Assembly: GCF_021650705.1 (NCBI RefSeq)
Contig: NZ_CP087138.1
Span: 4,054,001-4,118,000 of the forward strand
Source of the DNA: Pseudomonas sp. KNUC1026
GTDB taxonomy: Bacteria; Pseudomonadota; Gammaproteobacteria; Pseudomonadales; Pseudomonadaceae
Reading direction: 5' to 3'
DNA length: 64,000 bases
The notes below the pieces were generated by a model. It worked only from the letters and a program-made list of their open reading frames with translations. It had not been told where the DNA came from and searched no databases. Both the position numbers and the translations under genes were made by a program. Positions 58,347 to 64,000 of the stretch are shown in pieces; the stretch's first letter is position 1, and each line of letters starts with the position of its first letter.

Positions 58347-59436
58347 AGAAACCCCCGAACGCCCAGCCCCGCTGCGCACCGGGCTGACCACCGGCAGTTG
58401 CGCCACGGTCACAAGCCTCGCCGCCGCGCGCCTGCTGCTGGGCGTGCCGTTCACCGATGCCGCCTGGATCACCCTGCCCGAAGGCAAAACGGTGCAGATG
58501 CGCCTGGAGTTCTGCCGCCTGGCCGGAGGCTGTGCCGAGGCCGGCACGCTCAAGGACGGCGGCGACGACCCCGACGTGACCCACGGCGCGCTGGTGCACA
58601 GCAACGTGCGGCTGAGTGCAGAGCCAGGGGTGCGCTTTCATGCAGGCCCAGGTGTGGGCACCGTGACCCGCCCGGGCCTGGTACTGGGCGTGGGGGAGCC
58701 TGCGATCAACCCGGTGCCACGGCGCATGATCGCCGAGCACCTCGGTGCTCTGGCCAATGAACAGCGCTACCACGGCGGCTTCGAGGTTACGGTGGGTGTT
58801 GACGGCGGCGAGGCGCTGGCGCTCAAGACCATGAACCCACGCCTGGGGATCCTCGGTGGGCTGTCGATTCTCGGCACCAGCGGCATCGTGCGGCCGTTCT
58901 CCTGCGCCGCGTACATCGCCTCGATCCATCAGGGCATCGACGTGGCCCACACCAATGGCTACACCCATATCGCCGCCTGCACCGGCAACGCCAGCGAGGA
59001 CACCATGCGCAGCGTCTACGCCCTGCCCGACATCGCCTTGATCGAGATGGGCGATTTCGTCGGTGCCGTGCTCGAGCATTTGCGCAAAGTGCCTGTGGCG
59101 CGGTTGAGCCTGTGCGGCGGGTTCGGCAAGGTCAGCAAGCTGGCCGCCGGCCACATGGACCTGCACAGCCGCCACTCCAGCATCGACCTGCCGCAACTGG
59201 CCCGCTGGGCCGCCGAGCACGGCGCAAGCAGCGCACTGCAAACCGCAATCACCCAGGCCAACACCAGCCAGCAAGCGTTGGCACTGGCTCATGCAGAAGG
59301 CGTGGCGCTGGGCGACGCAGTGTGCGGCCACGCCCTGGCCTTCGCCCGCAGCGTGGTGCCGGCGCAGGTGGCGGTGGAGGTGTTCGCCATCGACCGCCAG
59401 GGTGGCATCGTCGGCCGTGCCGGGGGTTGGGCATGA
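58339..59436 (+). CDS. cbiD: Cobalt-precorrin-5B C1-methyltransferase CbiD
   Basis: 365 residues, intact. CbiD signature LRTGLTTGSCATVTSLAAAR at the N-terminus, VGTVTRPGLVLGVGEPAINP, and GGLSILGTSGIVRPFSCAAY. It methylates C1 during ring contraction chemistry. In strict CobF organisms that role belongs to CobF; Pseudomonas carries CbiD in an otherwise aerobic set. Start at the ATG at 58339, overlapping the cobL end; its stop overlaps the cobK ATG. Confidence 0.93.
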   Translation: MREETPERPAPLRTGLTTGSCATVTSLAAARLLLGVPFTDAAWITLPEGKTVQMRLEFCRLAGGCAEAGTLKDGGDDPDVTHGALVHSNVRLSAEPGVRFHAGPGVGTVTRPGLVLGVGEPAINPVPRRMIAEHLGALANEQRYHGGFEVTVGVDGGEALALKTMNPRLGILGGLSILGTSGIVRPFSCAAYIASIHQGIDVAHTNGYTHIAACTGNASEDTMRSVYALPDIALIEMGDFVGAVLEHLRKVPVARLSLCGGFGKVSKLAAGHMDLHSRHSSIDLPQLARWAAEHGASSALQTAITQANTSQQALALAHAEGVALGDAVCGHALAFARSVVPAQVAVEVFAIDRQGGIVGRAGGWA

Positions 59437-60143
59437 GGCGCATCCTGCTGCTCGGCGGCACCACCGAAGGCATCGCCCTGGCGCGCGGGCTGGGTGCAAA
59501 CGACCTCTACAGCCTGGCCGGCGTGGGCCTGGTGCCGCAGGGCCTGCCCTGCCCGGTGCGGGTGGGCGGCTACGGCGGTGCCGAGGGCCTGGCCGCCTTC
59601 ATTCGCGCCGAAAGCATCAGCCTGCTGGTGGACGCCACTCACCCCTACGCGGCGCGCATCAGTGCCAATGCCGTGAATGCCGCGCGCATCAGCGGCATCC
59701 CGTGCTGGGCGCTGCGCCGGCCAGGCTGGGTGGCGCAGCCGGGGGATGATTGGCGTGAGGTCGCCGATTGGGCCGAGCTGGTGCAAGCGTTACAGCCGTT
59801 CAGGCATCCGCTGTTCACGCTCGGCCGCGAGCCCTTGCAGCACCTGAATCAGATTCCACCCCACCAGTTCTGGACCCTGCGCGCCCTGGAGGCAGTGCCG
59901 GGCAACGCACGCTGCGAAGTGATCGGCGCGCGCGGGCCTTTTGCCCTGGAAGGTGAGCGTGCCCTGTTCGAGCGCTGCCGAACCGATGTGCTCATCAGCA
60001 AGAACAGCGGCAGCGGTGCGACCGAGCCGAAACTGCAGGTCGCACGCGAACGCGGCATTCCGGTGCTGGTGTTGCGGCGCCCGCCCTTGCCTACCGCAGA
60101 CCGTGAATTCTCGAGCGTCCAGGCGCTGGCGGCGGCTTTGTAG
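59433..60143 (+). CDS. cobK: Precorrin-6A reductase CobK
   Basis: 236 residues. ILLLGGTTEGIALARGL at the N-terminus, LVDATHPYAARISANAVNA, FTLGREPLQHLNQ and a C-terminal VLISKNSGSGATEPKLQVAR are CobK/CbiJ features. It reduces precorrin-6A with NADPH to precorrin-6B, the CobL substrate. Translationally coupled to cbiD (ATGA). Last gene of the cobL-cbiD-cobK operon. Confidence 0.93.
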   Translation: MRRILLLGGTTEGIALARGLGANDLYSLAGVGLVPQGLPCPVRVGGYGGAEGLAAFIRAESISLLVDATHPYAARISANAVNAARISGIPCWALRRPGWVAQPGDDWREVADWAELVQALQPFRHPLFTLGREPLQHLNQIPPHQFWTLRALEAVPGNARCEVIGARGPFALEGERALFERCRTDVLISKNSGSGATEPKLQVARERGIPVLVLRRPPLPTADREFSSVQALAAAL

Positions 60144-60224
60144 TATCCCGACCCAAACTGGCTTTTTACTTGAGCCAGGGCTTCTGGCTAAATGGCGGGC
60201 ACCGTTTCCCTAGAGTTCGCGATC

Positions 60225-60677
60225 ATGCGCAGCTTGCCAAGGTTGGCCTTCATTCCCCTGCTCCTGCTTACCGGCCAGGCCCTGGCCGCCATCACCGTGA
60301 GCGCGCCCTGGTCACAGGCGCTGCCGCCCGGCTCGCCTGCTATCGCCGCATACTTCACCGTGCACAACGACGGTACCGAGGACGACGTACTTACCGGTAT
60401 CGCCTCCCCCATCGCCGGCGAGGCCGGCATGCGCCAGAGCACCGGCGAAGACGGCATGATGAAGATGCAGGCCATTTCCAGCGCGGTGGTGCCCGCCGCC
60501 GGCAACCTCACTTTCCAGCCTATGGGCTATCACGCGATGCTCATGGGCATCGCACCGGGCACCGAGCTGCAACCTGGTAGCCACTTCCCTCTCACGCTGC
60601 ACTTCAAGCAGGCCGGCGACATTACCGTCGACGTGCAGGTGCTTCAGGACGCCCCGGCCCACGACCACGGCACCTGA
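60225..60677 (+). CDS. Periplasmic copper chaperone PCu(A)C
   Basis: 150 residues. Signal peptide MRSLPRLAFIPLLLLTGQAL with cleavage near ALAA. DUF461/PCu(A)C core: VSAPWSQALPPGSPAIAAYF, Met-rich GMMKMQ and FQPMGYHAMLMGI, TVDVQVL, and a C-terminal AHDHGT that may also bind copper. Such proteins deliver Cu(I) to the CuA site of cytochrome oxidase or handle copper after uptake. The start at 60225 gives a proper signal peptide; an in-frame extension to 60192 does not. It lies 91 bases upstream of the copper receptor gene. Confidence 0.85.
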   Translation: MRSLPRLAFIPLLLLTGQALAAITVSAPWSQALPPGSPAIAAYFTVHNDGTEDDVLTGIASPIAGEAGMRQSTGEDGMMKMQAISSAVVPAAGNLTFQPMGYHAMLMGIAPGTELQPGSHFPLTLHFKQAGDITVDVQVLQDAPAHDHGT

Positions 60678-60768
60678 CCGCAACCCACCCTTCTGATTTC
60701 ACCGCCTCCTCGGGCCCACGCACCCGGGGCAGGCACCCTCATGCCCACGATTTCTGACTGGATGAAAC

Positions 60769-62729
60769 ATGCCCGGATCGCCTGCTGCCCTCTGTTGCCT
60801 GCCGCTGATGCTGATAAGCCCTCTCGCCCTTGCCGACCCGGCAATTCCCGAGTTGGCACCCACGGTCATCACCGCCGTTGCGCCAGAGGCCAACACCACC
60901 CTCAGTGCCGATACCAAAACCGCGCGCCAGCCAGTGCCGGCCAGTGACGCCGCCGACTACCTGAAAACCTTCCCGGCTTCAGCGTGATTCGCAACGGCGG
61001 CGCCAATGGTGACCCGGTATTGCGCGGCCAATTCGGCTCCCGGCTCAACCTGCTCAGCAATGGCGGCAATGTGCTTGGCGCCTGCCCCGGCCGAATGGAC
61101 GCCCCAGTGCTTACATCACCCCCGAAGCCTACGACCGCCTCACAGTGATCAAAGGCCCGCAAAGCGTGCAGTGGGGCCCCGGCGCATCGGCGGGAACGGT
61201 GATGTTCGAGCGCGACCCGGAGTACTTCAGCCATCTGGGCGGGCGCCTGTACAGCAGCGCCACCCTGGCCAGTGGCGGGCGTTTCGACAAGGTGCTCGAC
61301 GCCGCCGCCGGTGGCCCGCAAGGCTACGCACGCCTGAGCGCCACCGACGCAGCCAGCGGCGACTACCGCGATGGCGACGGCCGCCATGTACCCTCCGCCT
61401 GGGGCAAATGGAGCAACGACGTGGCACTGGGCTGGCGGCCGCAACCCGGCACCCTGCTTGAGCTGAGCGCCGGCATGGGCGACGGCAGCGCCCGCTACGC
61501 CACCCGCGGCATGGACGGCAGCCGCTTTCGCCGCGAAAGCCTGGGCCTGCGTGCCGAGCAGGCGAACCCTGGGTTCGGCCTGGCTCGCCTCGAAGGGCAG
61601 TTCTATTACAACTACGCCGACCACGTGATGGACAACTACAGCCTGCGCAGCCTCGCACCCGGCCGAGAGCGAGCCAGCAATCCCGACCGCCGCACACAGG
61701 GTGTGCGCGTGAAAGGCACCTGGGAGGGCGAGCTATGGGAACTGCTGGCTGGCGTCGATGCCCAGGCCAGTGAGCACCGGCGGCGCGTGGCCATGGGCGT
61801 TGAGCGTTACCGGCAGTTGCCGCGCCAGGCTGATGCAAGCTTCACCCAGGCCGGCGTTTTCGGGGAATTCACCCGCCAACTGAGCGATAACACCCGGCTG
61901 GTGAGCGGAGTGCGCCTGGATCACCACCAGGCCCGCGACCTGCGCGTCCAAGGCGCCAGCAACACCCGCGCAGAGTTGCTGCCTGCCGGCTTCGCCCGCT
62001 GGGAGCACACCTTGCCCGGGGTGCGAGCCTGTACGCAGGCCTCGGCCACGTGCAGCGTCAGCCTGATTACTGGGAGCTGTTCTCACCTGCCAACTCGGCG
62101 TTCACCACCCTGCGCCCGGAAAAAGCCACGCAACTGGATGTGGGAGCGCAACGTCGCGGCGAATACACGCGCACGTGGGTCTCCGCCTACGCCGGGCAGG
62201 TGCGCGACTACATCCTGTTCGACTACACCGCACCCCGCAGCACCGCGCGCAACATCGACGCAACGATCTGGGCGCAGAGGCAGGCACCGACTGGCATTTC
62301 GCGCCGCATTGGGCGGCCGGTGCCAGCCTGGCCTACGCCCATGGCCACAACCGCAGCAGCGGCCAGCCGCTCCCGCAGATGCCCCCGCTGGATACCCGCG
62401 TGAGCCTCACCTGGCAGCATGACACATTCAGCGTGGGCGCCCTCTGGCGGGTGGTGAGCGCCCAGCGCCGCATCGACCCCGGCAAGGGCAATGTGGTGGG
62501 CAGGGATCGTGAGGCCTCGAGCGGCTTCGGGGTGCTCTCGCTCAACACCGCCTGGCAGGCGACGCGGCGTTTCAGGCTCAGTGCGGGGGTGGACAACCTG
62601 TTCGGCAAAACCTACACCGAACACCTGAACCTGGCTGGCAATGCAGGGTGGGGCTACCCGGCCCATGACCCGAAACGGATCAATGAGCCAGGCAGGACGT
62701 TCTGGACAAAGGCAGAACTGGAGATTTAG
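60769..62729 (+). CDS. oprC: TonB-dependent copper receptor OprC-like (four frameshifts)
   Basis: About 654 residues after restoring one G at 60975, one C at 61102-61105, one G at 62018-62021 and one G at 62270-62272. Signal peptide (LPLMLISPLALA), plug domain with DYLKTFPGFSVIRNGGANGD then PVLRGQFGSRLNLLSNGG, the copper-receptor hallmark GACPGRMDAPSAY and VIKGPQSVQWGPGASAGTV, then the beta-barrel ending NLFGKTYTEHLNLAGNAGWG and a terminal aromatic-containing strand. Imports copper across the outer membrane. Each restored joint continues family sequence. Preceded by the PCu(A)C gene. Confidence 0.88.
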
Positions 62730-62739
62730 GCAGTTTCGA

Positions 62740-62830
62740 GCTGCAAGCTGCAAGCTGCAAGCTAGAAGCTAGAAGCTAGAAGCTAGAAGCTAGAAGCTAG
62801 AAGCTAGAAGCTAGAAGCTAGAAGCTAGAA
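62740..62830. repeat. Heptanucleotide tandem repeat array
   Basis: Three copies of GCTGCAA (62740-62760) followed by ten exact copies of GCTAGAA (62761-62830), 13 heptamers in all, with GCTTAGCTTGCAGC after the array partly complementary to its start. It fills the tail-to-tail gap between oprC and the lipoprotein gene. Exact tandem units of this kind tend to vary in copy number between strains. Confidence 0.95.
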
Positions 62831-62832
62831 GC

Positions 62833-63771
62833 TTAGCTTGCAGCTTTGCAGGTCGAAGGAGCCCAGTCGCCCAGGTCAGGGCTGCGGCACACCAGCTCCA
62901 GGGCTGCCTTGCCGGAGTCGGCAACCTGCTTGCTCTGGGCGCGGCTGGCGTTGGCTTTCTGCAGGCTGGTCTCGGTGCTGACCGCTTCAGCCGGCACGTT
63001 GGCGGCAGGCTTCTTCACCGGGGTGGCTTTTTTCTTGCCGGTGGTGGCGGCCGGTACCGGCGCTGGGGTGGCTGCGGCAACCACGTCCTGGCGCTGAACG
63101 CCCACTTGTTGCAGGTCTTTTTCGTAGGCCTGGGTGTAAGAGCTCAGGTCTTCGCTGGTGCGGCCATCGACCTGGGCGATCAGAGCGTTGGATTCCTGCA
63201 GGCCGGCAACGATTTCGGCCAGGCGCTTGCGGCCTTCGTCATCGCTGACGGTCTTGGCCTTGCGCGCTTGCAGCAGGTTGGCGAACTCGGTCTTGTAGCA
63301 GTTCTGCGAAGCCTGGGCGTAGGCAACGCTACGGTCGATCTGCTGGCGGCTGGCGTCGATGTCGCTGGCGTAGGAGCCGATGCGCTGTTTGTCGTCAGTG
63401 ATCTGCTGCTGTTTCTGGTTGTAGTAACCCACTGCACCACCGGCCAGGGCACCACCGGCGGCGCCGAGGGCAGCGTTGCGGCCGCGCTTGTCCTTGTTGT
63501 CGGTTGCCAGGGCACCGGTAGCAGCGCCGAGCAGGCCGCCGATCACCGCACCGGTGGCGACCGACTTGGTCATGGCCGAGTCGCTGTCACGCAGTTGCTG
63601 CACCGGCTGGTAGCAGGTGGGGTAGTACTGCACCTGAGTGGTTTGCCCCACTTTGGAGCTGGGGTTACCGGCGCAGCCGCCGAGCACCAGGCCGAATGCG
63701 GCGCCCAGGCATGCATAGGCGTAACGGCGGGTCGAAAAAGCGGTCAGGGATACCTTCGGTTGCATGGTCAT
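62833..63771 (-). CDS. Glycine-zipper lipoprotein
   Basis: 312 residues (or 310 from the second ATG). Signal peptide with lipobox LVLGGCAG, then a glycine-zipper hairpin GAVIGGLLGAATGALATDNK ... AALGAAGGALAGGAVGYYNQ that can insert in or span a membrane, a long helical coiled-coil-like part (residues about 120-235) and a Lys/Ala/Pro-rich tail. Similar to outer-membrane-associated glycine-zipper lipoproteins of Pseudomonas; no function known. Its ATG overlaps the stop of the gene 5' of it. The stop codon lies two bases beyond the heptamer array. Confidence 0.75.
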   Translation of the reverse strand: MTMQPKVSLTAFSTRRYAYACLGAAFGLVLGGCAGNPSSKVGQTTQVQYYPTCYQPVQQLRDSDSAMTKSVATGAVIGGLLGAATGALATDNKDKRGRNAALGAAGGALAGGAVGYYNQKQQQITDDKQRIGSYASDIDASRQQIDRSVAYAQASQNCYKTEFANLLQARKAKTVSDDEGRKRLAEIVAGLQESNALIAQVDGRTSEDLSSYTQAYEKDLQQVGVQRQDVVAAATPAPVPAATTGKKKATPVKKPAANVPAEAVSTETSLQKANASRAQSKQVADSGKAALELVCRSPDLGDWAPSTCKAAS

Positions 63772-64000
63772 GGGTTTCCTTCGGTGGAGTGGCTGGTTGG
63801 GCGGCCGCTTGTGGCAAGCAGCTGCTTGAGGATTGCGGGCGCATCGGCCCGCTGGTTCTTGCGGTATTCGCTTACATGGCGAACGAACAACGTCGCGCGC
63901 GCGACCAGGCTGTCGCCCAGCACGGGTTTGCGTTCGAGTTCTTGCTTGACCCGCTGAAACTGCGCCTGGATCACCGCGTCGGTGTAGCGCGCGCCGCTGG
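63768..64000 (-). CDS. Partial unrecognised gene at the right edge (N-terminus beyond window)
   Basis: Only the last 76 or so residues are present. They read SGARYTDAVIQAQFQRVKQE and end GRPTSHSTEGNP; highly charged and helical. The stop overlaps the ATG of the glycine-zipper lipoprotein gene, so the two are co-translated. I cannot assign a family from this piece. Confidence 0.6.
   Translation of the reverse strand, partial: SGARYTDAVIQAQFQRVKQELERKPVLGDSLVARATLFVRHVSEYRKNQRADAPAILKQLLATSGRPTSHSTEGNP

Noticed and set aside
57136..59436. A 766-residue CobL-CbiD fusion enzyme
   Set aside because: A lost base near 58240 shifts cobL into the cbiD frame. The native CobL C-terminus is intact in the other frame and overlaps the cbiD ATG by eight bases, the usual coupled arrangement.
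60769..62729. oprC as a decayed pseudogene
   Set aside because: All four breaks are single missing bases in G or C runs and the protein sequence continues perfectly on both sides, with no stop codons or loss of motifs in the restored frame. The same error type hits essential genes in this window.

Overview
The window looks like a chromosomal segment of a Pseudomonas, most likely of the P. putida group. It is GC-rich throughout and carries typical Pseudomonas gene strings: copA-cueR, speA, dsbD-accB-accC, prmA, dusB-fis-purH-purD-retS, and the aerobic cobalamin genes cobJ/I/H/G facing cobL-cbiD-cobK. It also has the acetoin/2,3-butanediol cluster known from P. putida. I see no rRNA, tRNA, CRISPR array, prophage or insertion sequence.

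Layout. 1-4.5 kb: Bcr/CflA efflux pump, copper chaperone CopZ, a small secreted protein, the copper-exporting ATPase and CueR, with two CueR operators. 4.5-16.5 kb: RIO-type kinase, AraC regulator facing a BASS-type transporter, FabG-like reductase plus MaoC dehydratase, AraC plus LysE exporter, MazG-like enzyme plus CmoM-like methyltransferase, two tandem DUF4136 lipoproteins, a short prepilin peptidase and penicillin-binding protein 1C. 16.5-29.6 kb: small membrane protein, alpha-2-macroglobulin lipoprotein, MATE transporter, a REP array, arginine decarboxylase, SUI1 factor, Nudix hydrolase, DUF2333 protein and a diguanylate cyclase. 29.6-33.7 kb: dsbD, accB and accC. 33.8-41.3 kb: an accessory block holding a low-GC phosphoribosyltransferase gene, a structured RNA candidate, and acoR facing acoABC-bdhA under a sigma-54 promoter. 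41.5-51.3 kb: prmA, a palindromic element, a zinc-ribbon membrane protein, dusB-fis, purH-purD and retS. 51.3-52.7 kb: two unrecognised genes that look like distant paralogues. 52.7-60.1 kb: cobalamin genes. 60.2-64 kb: PCu(A)C copper chaperone, a TonB-dependent copper receptor, a heptamer repeat array, a glycine-zipper lipoprotein and a partial gene.

How genes work together. CopZ, CopA and CueR handle cytoplasmic copper excess, while the right end carries periplasmic copper delivery and outer-membrane copper uptake. AcoA, AcoB and AcoC cleave acetoin and Bdh feeds it from 2,3-butanediol; AcoR plus sigma-54 switch the operon on. CobG, H, I, J, L, K and CbiD cover successive corrin-ring methylation and contraction steps.

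Important caveat. About 24 single-base frameshifts interrupt otherwise intact genes, including the essential accC, purH at two sites, cobG at three and the copper receptor at four. Most are one-base losses in short homopolymers and a few are one-base gains. Restoring each base returns the usual family length. I therefore read them as sequence errors, not pseudogenes, and annotate the genes across them. Two apparent gene fusions (AraC-RIO kinase and CobL-CbiD) are by-products of such shifts.
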